This document shows positions 53,970 through 63,417 of a DNA stretch of 64,000 bases, in pieces. This DNA comes from Leptospira_B sp964571605 (lineage in GTDB: Bacteria > Spirochaetota > Leptospiria > Leptospirales > Leptospiraceae). Both the position numbers and the translations under genes were made by a program. Under the pieces are notes generated by a model that worked only from the letters and a program-made list of their open reading frames with translations, was not told the DNA's origin and did no database searches. Position 1 is the stretch's first letter, and the number at the start of each line of letters is the position of its first letter. Location: assembly GCA_964571605.1 (NCBI GenBank), contig CAZNCS010000002.1:3144-67143 (forward strand), written 5' to 3'.

Positions 53970-54998
53970 ATGCGCACTTTTAAGATACTCTTCTGGTTCA
54001 CGATCAATACTGTAATTGGAACTATGAATGCTTTACTAGTAGCGCATAACTCGGATGCGCCTTTTTGGAAAGTTTTTATAGCGACTCAGGTTACCACACA
54101 TTCCGTCTGTTCGATCGTGGAATTTTCAGTCGAAGTTTTGAATCATAAAAGTTGGGGTCCGTTTTGGACGGGGGCGTTTTTGGTCCTTGCCTCGGTTTTT
54201 GCGGCCGTTTTGGGGGTTGCGACCGGCGGAATCATTCACGTTTTGCTTCTTGTAGGGGAAGGGGCGGGGGCCGAAAGAACGCATGGTGGTTCGTATAATA
54301 TTCTACTCAGTAGTTTGATTTTGGCCTTATTCATTTCTTTTTTGGAAAAATCGATGCAGATTCTGATAGAAAGAAGGAAAAAAACGGAAACCGAGCTGAA
54401 AGACATTCAATACCGTGCCTTTCAGAATCGGATGGATCCACATTATCTATTTAATACTCTCAATACGGTTCATTCGCTTTTAGTTACGGATCCCCAAAAG
54501 GCGGATAATGCATTAATTCTACTTTCAGAAACCTATCGGTATTTATCCGATCGGATTTATGAGAGGACTATACCATTCGCGGAAGAATGGAATTTTACAG
54601 TAAATTATCTGGAATTGCAAAGAATACGGTTTTCAGACTCTCTGAGCATACGTATTCATAAAACGGGGGATTTTTCCAGCCTGCGGATTCCTCCTCTCAC
54701 CTTGCAGCCATTAGTCGAAAATAGTTTTAAACACGGATTGGAGAATCGTTCCGAATTGGGCATTTTAGAGATACATGCCCACGAAAATTCGGGTAGAATC
54801 AAGATTGAAATCAGAGACAATGGAAATGGTAAAACGACTTCCAACGGAATTCGTCCCGAAAAAAATAAGTCCGAATTTTCTAGAACTTTGGATAATATTA
54901 AGTCCAGATTAGAATATAATTTCGGAGAAGCGAATCTGACTTTAGTAAAAGATAATTTGGGAATAACCACCTTAAAGCTGGAATTCGAGACAAGATGA
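53970..54998 (+). CDS. LytS/YehU-type sensor histidine kinase
   Basis: A 342-residue kinase. The N-terminal 125 residues carry four hydrophobic segments (from FKILFWFTINTVIGTM to NILLSSLILALFISF). Then comes the His_kinase domain with QNRMDPHYLFNTLNTVHSLL, the phosphoacceptor His in DPHYLFN, and an ATPase domain with the N-box LQPLVENSFKHGL and the G-box KIEIRDNGNG. It overlaps the response regulator by 4 nt. Such pairs usually sense envelope stress or metabolites and use a LytTR regulator. Confidence 0.92.
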   Translation: MRTFKILFWFTINTVIGTMNALLVAHNSDAPFWKVFIATQVTTHSVCSIVEFSVEVLNHKSWGPFWTGAFLVLASVFAAVLGVATGGIIHVLLLVGEGAGAERTHGGSYNILLSSLILALFISFLEKSMQILIERRKKTETELKDIQYRAFQNRMDPHYLFNTLNTVHSLLVTDPQKADNALILLSETYRYLSDRIYERTIPFAEEWNFTVNYLELQRIRFSDSLSIRIHKTGDFSSLRIPPLTLQPLVENSFKHGLENRSELGILEIHAHENSGRIKIEIRDNGNGKTTSNGIRPEKNKSEFSRTLDNIKSRLEYNFGEANLTLVKDNLGITTLKLEFETR

Positions 54999-55738
54999 GC
55001 GATATTGTATATAAAGTTTTAGTCGTAGAGGACGAAGTCCCTGCCAGAGATTTGCTTCGAAAATTTCTGGAGGATTGGAAAGAATTCGAAGTTGGAGGGA
55101 TTGCAAGAACGGGAGGACAGGCGATCGATCTATTGCAAAAAGAAAAATTCGATCTTGTATTTTTGGATATCCAACTTCCTGAAAAAAGCGGTTTGCAAGT
55201 GTTAGAGGAAATGGGAGATATATCGCCCGTTTTGGTTTTTACAACGGCATATAGAGAACATACTCTGAAAGCGTTTGAAGTGGGAGCCTGTGATTACCTT
55301 TTAAAACCGTATACGAAGGAAAGATTTACCGCCTGCATGGAGAGAGCGCTGAATCATATTCGATTGAAATCGGTTTCAGGTTCTCGAAAATCGGGAGATC
55401 CGGACCCTGTTTTCGTTTTTAGAGAAGGGGGACTGATTCATAGAATTTTATTGTCCGACTTACATTATCTAACTGCGAATGGAAAACGTTCCGTCCTTCA
55501 TACCAAAGAAGGTGATTTTGAAACGGCAAGGCTTCTAGGCGATCTGGAAAAAGAACTTCCTAAATCGGATTTTTTAAGAATTCATAGAAAACATATGGTG
55601 AATCGAAATATTGTTTCGGCTACGAAATCCCAGCCGGGTGGGGCATATACGATTTATTTAAAAGACGAAGATGAAACAAATCTTCCGGTGGGAAGAGAAT
55701 TCGTGGAAGGTGTAAAGATTCTTTTCGGGAAAGGTTAG
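54995..55738 (+). CDS. LytTR-family response regulator
   Basis: A 247-residue regulator. The receiver domain (residues 1-120) has the acidic pair VVEDE, the phosphoacceptor in LVFLDIQLPEKSGL, Thr in VFTTAYRE and the Lys in YLLKPYTKE. A LytTR DNA-binding domain follows (HYLTANGKRSVLHT, FETARLLGDLEKEL, FLRIHRKHMVN, GGAYTIYLKDEDETNLPVGREF). It is the cognate partner of the overlapping kinase. Targets are unknown; the divergent barrel/FecR operon is a candidate by position. Confidence 0.93.
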   Translation: MSDIVYKVLVVEDEVPARDLLRKFLEDWKEFEVGGIARTGGQAIDLLQKEKFDLVFLDIQLPEKSGLQVLEEMGDISPVLVFTTAYREHTLKAFEVGACDYLLKPYTKERFTACMERALNHIRLKSVSGSRKSGDPDPVFVFREGGLIHRILLSDLHYLTANGKRSVLHTKEGDFETARLLGDLEKELPKSDFLRIHRKHMVNRNIVSATKSQPGGAYTIYLKDEDETNLPVGREFVEGVKILFGKG

Positions 55739-55769
55739 ATTGTCGCTGCACCGAGGTTGGAAGTAGGGG

Positions 55770-55886
55770 CACGCAAAGGCGCAGAGTCGCAAAGAATTTC
55801 GAGAATTTCTGACGATTCCAAGTGGACATCTAAACTTATGCGAAAGGATAAATAATAGTTCCTCTGCGTCTTAGCGCCTTTGCGTG
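55770..55886. repeat. Inverted GC-rich repeat pair after the LytTR gene
   Basis: CACGCAAAGGCGC (55770-55782) and GCGCCTTTGCGTG (55874-55886) are perfect inverted copies 91 bases apart. Adjacent bases (CAGAGTCGC, CTCTGCGTC) resemble the element at 13053-13087. The stop of the SDR gene follows 11 bases later. Confidence 0.65.
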
Positions 55887-55896
55887 AACTATTTCT

Positions 55897-56595
55897 TTAC
55901 CAAGGAATTTCTTTTTTATCTCTTAGGAAAGATCCTGATGGGCCATTATCATCCAAAAGTGCCGCCCAAACGATCGTTTCTGCGCCTTTTTCAACGGAAC
56001 GGGTCGCAGTCTTGCCTCCCATATCCGTTCGAACCCAACCAGGGCAAACTGAATTTACTTTTATATTTTTGCTACCCGCTTCGGAAAACAAAATGCGAGT
56101 TAACGCATTCAAAGCGGTTTTTGAAATCCGATAAGCAGCGTATCCTGAACCCATATCCGAAAGTTGTCCCATACCCGAGCTAACATTTACGATTCTTCCA
56201 TATCGATTTTTGATCATCAAAGGTAGGAGCCCTTGAGAGAGCAGAAAAGGACCGATTAAATTAGTGTCCAGAGTTCCTTGCAGTTTTTCTAAATTAGTGT
56301 TTTCTATCGGACCTTGGTCCAAGTAAACTCCGGCGTTATTAACCAAAATATCGATTCTCTTATGAAGATTTAAAATTGTTTCTAAAAAATCTTGAACGGA
56401 TTTCGGATTCGAAACATCCAATGAAAAAGCTTCTGCGGATCCATCGGAATTTCGGATCGTATTAGCGGTTTTTTCCGAATCTTTCAATTGCCGGGAGGCA
56501 CATATTACGTGGATTCCTTTTCCGCCGAGTTCTATGGCGACTTGTCTGCCGATCCCCCGGCTTGCTCCGGTTACGATTGCAATTTTTTTGTCCAT
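55897..56595 (-). CDS. Short-chain dehydrogenase/reductase
   Basis: A 232-residue SDR with cofactor motif VTGASRGIGRQ, the structural motif LVNNAGVYL, the catalytic Ser in NVSSGMG, and YRISK as the catalytic Tyr and Lys. An Arg near the first turn (ICASRQLKDSEK) suggests NADP preference. The substrate is unknown. It lies 10 bases after corA on the minus strand and is probably co-transcribed with it. Confidence 0.9.
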   Translation of the reverse strand: MDKKIAIVTGASRGIGRQVAIELGGKGIHVICASRQLKDSEKTANTIRNSDGSAEAFSLDVSNPKSVQDFLETILNLHKRIDILVNNAGVYLDQGPIENTNLEKLQGTLDTNLIGPFLLSQGLLPLMIKNRYGRIVNVSSGMGQLSDMGSGYAAYRISKTALNALTRILFSEAGSKNIKVNSVCPGWVRTDMGGKTATRSVEKGAETIVWAALLDDNGPSGSFLRDKKEIPW

Positions 56596-56605
56596 GGAGA
56601 TTGGA

Positions 56606-57613
56606 CTAATCGTTGAACCAATTTTTCGATTTAAAATAGAACATCATACCCCCAGGAATTGCGAGGATCATTCCGATGGAGATGCCCATCGCTATATGAT
56701 TTTCGTATGGCAAATCCGTAAAATTCATCCCGAAAAAGCCGGTTAAAAATGTAAGTGGCATAAAAATCATGGAGACAAGAGTTAAATTTTTAATGATCTC
56801 GTTTGTTTTTTGAGAAAGAAGGGAGAAATACGCTTCCATCGAGTTCGCGATCAGATCTCGATCCATATCGATCGTTTCCACGAGTCGGCTGAGATGATCG
56901 TATACGTCCCTAAAATAGAATCGAATTTTTTCGGAGAGAAATTTGTTTTCATGCCGCATGATTAAGTTCAGAACCTCCCTTTGCGGGGAGAGAACTCTTC
57001 TCATACGTACTAAATTTCGTTTCAGATAGATGATATTGGTGATAAAATCAGGTTCGACTTCGTTGATTAAAATTTGATTTTCTAAAGTGGCTATTTGATC
57101 GGACAGGCTGTCCAAAATCGGAAAATTCGAATCCACTAAAAAATCGAATAATAGATATAAAACATGGTCGGTTCCTTTGGAAGTCAGACTGGATTCCGTA
57201 AGGCATCTATTCCAAAGAATGTCGATTAGGCTTTCATTATGTTCGTGGACGGATACAATAAATTCCTGATTAAAGAACACATGGGTTTCTTTCGCAGAGA
57301 TGGATTTTATTTTTTCGTCTCTAAAACTATGTAAAACGATAAAAGCATGATCTTCGTAATCTTCGAATTTCGGCCTTTGGTTTCGATTGATACAATCTTC
57401 GATCGCCAAATGATGGAATCCGCAATTTTCAGATAGAAAGCCTAAGTCCTCGGCGGAAGCTTTTTCGATATCGATCCAAATTCTTTCTTTTCGAACCGCG
57501 TTTTTCAGTCGGAACGTTTTTCGAAACGAGTTATTTACTTCTTTTTGAATCGCTTTGTTCGAACGAATTTTTGGGTTTTTAGAAAATTTCGGAAAAGAAA
57601 GGATTCGAAGCAT
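56606..57613 (-). CDS. corA: CorA-type magnesium/divalent-metal channel
   Basis: A 335-residue CorA, a pentameric inner-membrane channel for Mg and related ions. The N-terminal cytoplasmic domain is complete. Near the C-terminus are two spans with the hallmark GFFGMNF (GMN) loop between them (TLVSMIFMPLTFLTG, then AMGISIGMILAIPGGMMFYF). It is the first gene of the corA-SDR unit on the minus strand. Confidence 0.93.
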   Translation of the reverse strand: MLRILSFPKFSKNPKIRSNKAIQKEVNNSFRKTFRLKNAVRKERIWIDIEKASAEDLGFLSENCGFHHLAIEDCINRNQRPKFEDYEDHAFIVLHSFRDEKIKSISAKETHVFFNQEFIVSVHEHNESLIDILWNRCLTESSLTSKGTDHVLYLLFDFLVDSNFPILDSLSDQIATLENQILINEVEPDFITNIIYLKRNLVRMRRVLSPQREVLNLIMRHENKFLSEKIRFYFRDVYDHLSRLVETIDMDRDLIANSMEAYFSLLSQKTNEIIKNLTLVSMIFMPLTFLTGFFGMNFTDLPYENHIAMGISIGMILAIPGGMMFYFKSKNWFND

Positions 57614-57663
57614 ATGTCTAAAACGGGCAAATTAAGCTCGTATCCTCGGCAAAAAATAAACGA

Positions 57664-58215
57664 TCACGTATTTTCCAGGGCGTATACGATATAGGCTTTG
57701 AAATCTTCTAGGGTAAATTCTCTTTTGTTCGACAAATGATTGATCATGTAACCGATGATCGCAGAGGTTAGATTTTTCACTTCGAATTCGGTATAGTTCG
57801 GTTTCAGTGCTAAGATGATTTTTTTCGAATTTTCGTAAAAGATCAAGTTTACGAGATGGATATTTCTTTTCTTTAGTCTATGGATTTTGGGTTGGAGCAT
57901 CAGGCTCCAGTACAGCCGTAGATATTCCTCGTTTTCTTTTACAAGTTTTACGATCTGCCCGCCTAAAAAATGGATCAATTCGCTTCTGTTTTCCGATGGG
58001 TTCAACTTTTCAGGGAGATATTTTTTAAGAATCGTATCATGGGATTCTATAATTCCCTCTAAAATCGATTCTTTGGATTCGAAATAACGATACGCGAGTC
58101 CCAAAGACAAACCTGCCCTTTGTGCGATTTGGCGCATGGTGGTTCCATGATAACCTTGTTCTGAAAAAAGGCGTAAGGAGGTTTTAAGTATAAGGTCTCT
58201 TGTATCTTTGGCCAT
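57664..58215 (-). CDS. TetR-family transcriptional regulator
   Basis: A 183-residue TetR-type repressor. The N-terminal DNA-binding helix-turn-helix is clear: RDLILKTSLRLFSEQGYHGTTMRQIAQRAGLSLGLAYRYFESKESIL. The ligand-binding C-terminal part is not diagnostic. It is adjacent to the aldolase-like gene (3 bases) on the same strand, so it may be co-transcribed with it. The target is unknown. Confidence 0.88.
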   Translation of the reverse strand: MAKDTRDLILKTSLRLFSEQGYHGTTMRQIAQRAGLSLGLAYRYFESKESILEGIIESHDTILKKYLPEKLNPSENRSELIHFLGGQIVKLVKENEEYLRLYWSLMLQPKIHRLKKRNIHLVNLIFYENSKKIILALKPNYTEFEVKNLTSAIIGYMINHLSNKREFTLEDFKAYIVYALENT

Positions 58216-58218
58216 GTT

Positions 58219-59022
58219 TTATCGGATGGAGTAGAGAACCTTTCTGGAGCCGATTCTTTCGCGATTCGTCTCCATGCGATTTTTATAACCATAGGATTTT
58301 TCTGGCTTTAATACGGAGAATAGATCGTACAATTCTATCTCGAATAATAACATCGCTTCTGCAACTTCTTCCGCAACCTTCTCTGCCGATTTTGCAGCGT
58401 CTACACAGACATGTCTGGAATTGATTTTGTCAGGACGGATTTCTTCGGCGATTTTTCTGAAGTTCTGTTTAGTAATGGTTCCGCCGACGGAAGTCTTTTT
58501 TCCTCTATCTCTGGAAATTGCGATAATAGTACGAGTGACCTTCATTACTTCTTCGTCGTCCGGAATCAAACCCATGGACGAGGACAAATCGGATCTAGCG
58601 GCTGTCACTTGGTCTAAATCTTCGAAAGCTTTGGAGTCCGCAATTTCCAAAAGATTCTTATAACCTGTGATCGTTTCCAGATTAATCGCTTTTGTAACTT
58701 TGGCGAATGTAACCGGAGTGAGCATACTTTTCAAAGTGGAGATGAAATTTTTAAGAGCGTAAGCGGACTCTATCATAGGGGCGGAGATCCCTTCGATTTC
58801 TTCTTTTACAAGCATCCGGATATCTGTTCTTGCTTCCGGACCGCCGATTTTGACAGTGACCGGTACCAAATCTTTGGCTACCATATGAAGAACCCGAATT
58901 TCATCTGAGTCCATATCTTCGGTTTCCGTTCCGCCTTTTAAACCCACGATCGGATAACTCCGCATCAGGGAAATCAGGTAGCGTCGAAGTTCTATAATTT
59001 TCCGGTCTATCTGCTCTTTCAC
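58219..59022 (-). CDS. HpcH/HpaI aldolase-like protein
   Basis: A 267-residue protein from the GTG at 59022, chosen because AGGTGA lies just upstream; a TTG 45 bases further up is an alternative. It shows the citrate-lyase-beta/HpcH barrel pattern: LVPVTVKIGGPEARTDIRML, then EGISAPMIESAYALKNFI and ITGYKNLLEIADSKAFEDLDQV. Members cleave or form C-C bonds on oxo-acids or acyl-CoA. Substrate unknown. It lies 3 bases ahead of the TetR gene. Confidence 0.62.
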   Translation of the reverse strand: MKEQIDRKIIELRRYLISLMRSYPIVGLKGGTETEDMDSDEIRVLHMVAKDLVPVTVKIGGPEARTDIRMLVKEEIEGISAPMIESAYALKNFISTLKSMLTPVTFAKVTKAINLETITGYKNLLEIADSKAFEDLDQVTAARSDLSSSMGLIPDDEEVMKVTRTIIAISRDRGKKTSVGGTITKQNFRKIAEEIRPDKINSRHVCVDAAKSAEKVAEEVAEAMLLFEIELYDLFSVLKPEKSYGYKNRMETNRERIGSRKVLYSIR

Positions 59023-59189
59023 TCGGTCACCTGCTTTTTTACATTTATAGTATCGTCTTTTCCCCAAAAACTGTAAGGATTTTTGGTTTTTTGCAAAATT
59101 CCGAGCAGGTGGAAAATTTCGGAAATACCCTGTTAGGAGACCTTCGGGGTGTTATTGACGGGAAATCCTATTCTCATATCAATAGACCT

Positions 59190-60221
59190 ATGAGCAAGCC
59201 TGAGGGCAGTCCTTTAGCAAACAAGTTTCAATCCTGGATTCGTGAATTTATAGGAGAAGAATCGGTCGATTCCACTCTTTCCTTTCTTTTTATCGTTCTC
59301 TTAGTGTTGGCGTTTAAATCCTCCGTATTGGATGCGAATAATATTCCATCCGGATCCATGATCCCGACCTTAAAAATCGGCGATTTTCTTTTCGTGAATA
59401 AAATGAGATATTCTCTTCGAGTCCCTTTTTCGGAGAAGGAACTCCTACGTTACGATGATCCTAAAAGAGGGGATATAGTCACTTTTGCTCCTCCTCAGGC
59501 AGCCTTACAATACGGTGAAAGTAGAGAAGGCTGGTTTCCGAAACGATTCGTAAAAAGAGTCATCGGTTTACCGGGAGACAGAATTCGAATCACTCCTACT
59601 CCTATGGAACGAGATGGAAGAAGAGTCCATTACGGTAGGATCGAATACATGGAAAAAGGAAGTTCCGAATTCAAACCGTATGAATTCCACGAAGAAAATC
59701 CGGGCGATCTTCTTTACGATCTGGATGATGCAGGCGCCGTAGATAATTATGTATTTAAAGAAAATAAACCCGGATTCGAACATTATGTGATCGAAGGTCC
59801 GCATATCGAAAAATCCACAGATTGTTATCGAACTACAGGTTGTTTGATTCCGGATAATCATTATATGATGCAAGGGGACAATCGACCGAATTCATACGAT
59901 TCCAGAGATTGGGGATTTGTTCCTAGAGAAGATATTCTTGGAAAAGCCTTATTGATTTATTTTTCCATCAATTGGAAAGATCATGTATGCCAATACAAAA
60001 GCGGAGAAGAGTTAGCCGAACTCGGGTCTAGTAAGGCTCCGACTTACGTGGGAGACGAATACGAATCCAGATGTAGAGACACTTGGAGTATGAGTCCTTC
60101 TTCTAAAGCTCATCTTTCTTTTTCGGATAGAGAAGAAATGAACTGGTTCAAAAAAACGATATTCTATCGGATTCCCCGCATGCAAATTCGTTGGTCCCGT
60201 ATCGGAACCATATTACAATAA
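59190..60221 (+). CDS. lepB: Signal peptidase I
   Basis: A 343-residue leader peptidase that removes signal peptides at the periplasmic face of the inner membrane. The catalytic Ser is in NNIPSGSMIPTL near residue 55 and the Lys is in FVKRVIGLPGDRI near residue 120. The conserved box YMMQGDNRPNSYDSRDWG is intact. One hydrophobic span precedes the Ser (FLFIVLLVLAFKSSVL). The ATG at 59190 (MSKPEG) is preferred over a TTG 99 bases upstream that would add a polar extension. It lies 7 bases before atpZ. Confidence 0.92.
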   Translation: MSKPEGSPLANKFQSWIREFIGEESVDSTLSFLFIVLLVLAFKSSVLDANNIPSGSMIPTLKIGDFLFVNKMRYSLRVPFSEKELLRYDDPKRGDIVTFAPPQAALQYGESREGWFPKRFVKRVIGLPGDRIRITPTPMERDGRRVHYGRIEYMEKGSSEFKPYEFHEENPGDLLYDLDDAGAVDNYVFKENKPGFEHYVIEGPHIEKSTDCYRTTGCLIPDNHYMMQGDNRPNSYDSRDWGFVPREDILGKALLIYFSINWKDHVCQYKSGEELAELGSSKAPTYVGDEYESRCRDTWSMSPSSKAHLSFSDREEMNWFKKTIFYRIPRMQIRWSRIGTILQ

Positions 60222-60228
60222 AGGAACA

Positions 60229-60459
60229 ATGGAAGAGCCGGAACAAAAACCCCAGAAAAAAGAAACTTCTCCTTGGCAATTTGCGGGAGTAGGAACGGAG
60301 TTTGGAATTATAATCATAGCATCCGTTTTTTTGGGAAAATATTTGGACGGTCGTTTCGGTTGGTCTCCATTCGGAATTCTTGGCGGAGTCACGTTCGGCT
60401 TTACTTACGGAATCTATTATATCCTCTACCGGCTTGCACAGTTCGAAAAAAAGGAATAG
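60229..60459 (+). CDS. atpZ: AtpZ/AtpI-type ATP synthase accessory protein
   Basis: A 76-residue protein with two membrane hairpin segments (GTEFGIIIIASVFLGKYLDGRFG, LGGVTFGFTYGIYYILYRL). The LDGRFGW turn is characteristic of AtpZ (F0F1-ATPase gene 1 family). It is needed for Mg uptake or c-ring assembly in other bacteria. First gene of the ATP synthase operon. Confidence 0.85.
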   Translation: MEEPEQKPQKKETSPWQFAGVGTEFGIIIIASVFLGKYLDGRFGWSPFGILGGVTFGFTYGIYYILYRLAQFEKKE

Positions 60460-60475
60460 TCCAAGTTAGCGATCC

Positions 60476-60829
60476 ATGAGCGGGAGCGAAGGGCTTTTTC
60501 GAGCCAAGAAATATTACGCGGGACTCGCCTTTATTCTGATTCTTTTCGGAGGGTTTGCTTTTTTTGGGGATGTTCCTTTTCCGGGCTTTTGGAAGGGGAT
60601 TATACTCTCCTTTTTTCTCTCTTTGGTTTCCTATTCGATTCGATTTTACCTTCTTTGGAAACATTCTCAGGATGGCTTTTTAGCTCAATTTGGAACGAGT
60701 GTTCTATTTTTTTTCATTCAGGCAGCCTGTTTGTTCCTGTTTATTTGGAGGGGAGAAAGGGAAGGTTTCGTGATTGGTTTTTTTATTGCCCATTTCGCCA
60801 ACCTTTTAATATTGGTATTCGCAAGGTGA
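60476..60829 (+). CDS. atpI: ATP synthase AtpI-like membrane protein
   Basis: A 117-residue protein with four hydrophobic segments (YYAGLAFILILFGGFAFF, LSFFLSLVSYSIRFYLLW, SVLFFFIQAACLFLFIW, VIGFFIAHFANLLILVFA). Its place between atpZ and atpB and its size fit AtpI, which helps assemble the c-ring. Sequence identity is weak across bacteria, so the call rests on context and topology. Confidence 0.78.
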   Translation: MSGSEGLFRAKKYYAGLAFILILFGGFAFFGDVPFPGFWKGIILSFFLSLVSYSIRFYLLWKHSQDGFLAQFGTSVLFFFIQAACLFLFIWRGEREGFVIGFFIAHFANLLILVFAR

Positions 60830-60948
60830 GGGTCAAAACGCCGGAATAGATGCGTTTTACTACACTTTTGTGGGATGTAAGACCCTGGGGAAGTGCACCC
60901 AAAAATCTTCTTTCTTGTCGCTAAAGAGGACATGGTTCTTTTACAAGT

Positions 60949-61992
60949 ATGTTGAAACAAATCTTTGCCGTATCATTGTTACTTATATCTCTACCTTCGT
61001 TTGCATCCGAATCGGGTGAGAAATCTTTCAGTCTGAACGAAGTTCTGGTTCATCACTTGATGGACCACGCTGAATTTCCTCTGAACGTCGGAGGACAAAG
61101 AGTTTACGAAGGACACGATGGTTTTGATCCGCATAACGAAAATATATTCGTGGATCATGCTACCGGACATAGATTCCATTTCAAAGGTGGAATCGATTTG
61201 CATATCACTCGCCGAGTGACTATGATGTGGATCGTAAGTTTACTTCTTTTTATCGTTTTCATTCCCGCTGCGAGAATCATCGCAAAAAATCCGTTAAAGA
61301 TCCAAAGCAGATTCGGAAACGCAGTCGAAGCCTTTGTAACATTTCTGAAAAAAGACGTGGTGGACGCAAATACGGACGGCCACGGTCATTCTTATTATCA
61401 TTATATTTTCACATTATTCTTCTTCATTCTTTTCTGTAATCTTATGGGACTGATCCCTCCGGTAGGAGAAGTGATTCAGGTCGGATGGGAATACATCAAT
61501 CCGGGAGAAGAATTGGAAGTTGCTGCCGCAGCGGCCTCTCACCATGAACCGATTTGGATCGCGAAAGTTTGGAGCGGTATTACTGTAACCGGTGATATTT
61601 CCGTTACCGTTACATTAGCGTTGATTACGATGCTTTTGATTTACGCGACAGGATTTATCTACCAAGGGCCGATTTTCATTCTTCATTCCGTTCCAAACGG
61701 AGTTCCTTGGCTTTTATATATTATCATGTGGCCCTTGGAGTTTATCATCTCTCCTCTTGCCAAAACATTCGCTCTCACAGTGCGTCTTTTGGCGAATATG
61801 ACTGCGGGACACGTTATCATTCTAGCTTTGATCGGATTTATTTTCCAATTCCATTCCGGTTGGGTGGCTTTCGCATCCGTTCCAGGTGCTATCGCTATCT
61901 ATTTCTTGGAATTGTTCGTAGCCTTTTTACAGGCATATGTTTTCGCTCTTTTAACTTCCCTTTTCGTGGGATCGAGCATGCACAGGCACTAA
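60949..61992 (+). CDS. atpB: ATP synthase F0 subunit a
   Basis: A 347-residue subunit a, which forms the half-channels for protons next to the c-ring. The key Arg lies in ALTVRLLANMTAGHV, and the membrane motifs FLFCNLMGLIPP and LLTSLFVGSSM are present. An N-terminal signal-like segment followed by a His-rich periplasmic extension of about 90 residues (GHDGFDPHNENIFVDHATGH) precedes the first conserved span. It is longer than in E. coli. Confidence 0.93.
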   Translation: MLKQIFAVSLLLISLPSFASESGEKSFSLNEVLVHHLMDHAEFPLNVGGQRVYEGHDGFDPHNENIFVDHATGHRFHFKGGIDLHITRRVTMMWIVSLLLFIVFIPAARIIAKNPLKIQSRFGNAVEAFVTFLKKDVVDANTDGHGHSYYHYIFTLFFFILFCNLMGLIPPVGEVIQVGWEYINPGEELEVAAAAASHHEPIWIAKVWSGITVTGDISVTVTLALITMLLIYATGFIYQGPIFILHSVPNGVPWLLYIIMWPLEFIISPLAKTFALTVRLLANMTAGHVIILALIGFIFQFHSGWVAFASVPGAIAIYFLELFVAFLQAYVFALLTSLFVGSSMHRH

Positions 61993-62031
61993 TTTTAATC
62001 ATTGTGATTTCAAACAGGAGAAAATAGCAAT

Positions 62032-62325
62032 ATGGAATTCGGACTAGGATACATCGGAGTAGGAATCGCAGCTGGACTCGCCATTCTCGGCGCAGGACTA
62101 GGAATCGGAAGAATCGGAGGATCTGCAGCAGAAGGAATCAGCCGTCAACCCGATGCAGCTGGTAAAATCCAAACTGCGATGATCATTTCTGCAGCGCTTA
62201 TCGAAGGTGCGGCATTATTCGCAATCGTAATTGCGTTCCTCGCAGGTGGAACTTTAAACGACGCGGTTAAAGCAAGCGCTGAAAAAGCAAAAACTGAAGT
62301 TTCCGCACCAGCAGAAGGTAAATAA
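62032..62325 (+). CDS. atpE: ATP synthase F0 subunit c
   Basis: A 97-residue c-ring subunit with two membrane helices (GIAAGLAILGAGLGIGRIGG, AMIISAALIEGAALFAIVIAFLAG). The ion-carrying Glu is in LIEGAALF. There is no Ser/Thr after that Glu and no Gln ligand, which fits proton rather than sodium coupling. A polar C-terminal tail extends the usual length. Confidence 0.95.
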   Translation: MEFGLGYIGVGIAAGLAILGAGLGIGRIGGSAAEGISRQPDAAGKIQTAMIISAALIEGAALFAIVIAFLAGGTLNDAVKASAEKAKTEVSAPAEGK

Positions 62326-62327
62326 TC

Positions 62328-62855
62328 TTGTTTCTCTTAGCAGCTGGTAAAGATTTAGGCGGTCTTCTAGATGTTAATCCGGGTCTGGTTCTCTGGACCC
62401 TGCTTACATTTATAATCGTCGTCATAATTCTTAAGATATTCGCATGGGATGTGATTCTCAAGGCCCTGGACGAAAGGGCGGAGACTATCCAAAACGATAT
62501 TCGCAAGGCTGCTGATGTACGTTCCGAAGCGGAAGCTCTGCTGAAAGATTATGAGAAAAAAATCGCGGCAGCGAAAGATCAGGCTAATGGAATCGTCGCA
62601 GAAGCAAAAACGGACGCTACTAACGTAAAAAATAAACTTTTGGAAGATGCGGCAAAAGAAGTCAAGGCACTGAAAGACGGCGCCGTAAAAGACATCGAGC
62701 TTGCAAAATCCAAAGCTTTAGCGGAACTCCAAACGCAAATCGTGGACATGACTGTTCAGGTTGCGGGGCTAGTTCTGGAAAAACAGTTAAAAGCGGACGA
62801 TTATAAAACCTTTATCGAAAGTGAATTAGGCAAGATTAAGAAGCTGAGCGCATAA
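62328..62855 (+). CDS. atpF: ATP synthase F0 subunit b
   Basis: A 175-residue subunit b with a TTG start. One N-terminal membrane span (LVLWTLLTFIIVVIILKIF) is followed by a long coiled-coil stalk (ALDERAETIQNDIRKAADVRS to the C-terminus) that links F0 to the delta subunit. It follows atpE by 2 bases and precedes atpH by 1 base. Confidence 0.93.
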   Translation: MFLLAAGKDLGGLLDVNPGLVLWTLLTFIIVVIILKIFAWDVILKALDERAETIQNDIRKAADVRSEAEALLKDYEKKIAAAKDQANGIVAEAKTDATNVKNKLLEDAAKEVKALKDGAVKDIELAKSKALAELQTQIVDMTVQVAGLVLEKQLKADDYKTFIESELGKIKKLSA

Positions 62856-62856
62856 G

Positions 62857-63417
62857 ATGAGCTATTCTGCGATCCCGAAAACATACGCGGCCGCATTTGC
62901 GGAAGCAAGTCCTTCCTCGGAAGAGGCGGAACAGGAACTGGATTCTATTGTAAATATTTTTAAAACAGAATCCCAGTTTCGTAATTTTTTCGATACTCCT
63001 TCTATTAAGAGAGAAACAAAGGAAGCGGTTTTAGTAAAAACCTTCCAAGGCAAAATTTCAGAGATTACTCTCAACTTTTTGCAAGTGATTCTTCGCAGAG
63101 ATAGATTTTCCTTTCTTTCCGAAATCCATGACGCTCTCAAAGAGGAATTGGATCGAAAAGCGGGAAGAATTCGCGCGAAAGTGGTAAGTTATCCTTTATT
63201 GGACGAAACCGAACTTTCTAAATTGCGCGAAGTGTTAAAAGAAAGATTCAAATCAGAGTTTATCTTGGAAGTTAAGGAAGACCCCAGCCTCATCGGTGGT
63301 TTTGTGGTTCGATTCCAAGATTTGGCAATTGACGGTTCTATGAAAAGCCAGCTCAAAAAAGTAAGGCAAACCTTATTGGATAGTAAACTACCGGTCGGAG
63401 TTGTGTATGAAAATTAA
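62857..63417 (+). CDS. atpH: ATP synthase F1 subunit delta
   Basis: A 186-residue delta subunit that connects the top of F1 to the peripheral stalk. The N-terminal helical domain (YAAAFAEASPSSEEAEQELDSI) and the C-terminal SLIGGFVVRFQDLAIDGSMKSQLKKVRQTLL motif are intact. It overlaps the atpA start by 11 bases. Confidence 0.93.
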   Translation: MSYSAIPKTYAAAFAEASPSSEEAEQELDSIVNIFKTESQFRNFFDTPSIKRETKEAVLVKTFQGKISEITLNFLQVILRRDRFSFLSEIHDALKEELDRKAGRIRAKVVSYPLLDETELSKLREVLKERFKSEFILEVKEDPSLIGGFVVRFQDLAIDGSMKSQLKKVRQTLLDSKLPVGVVYEN

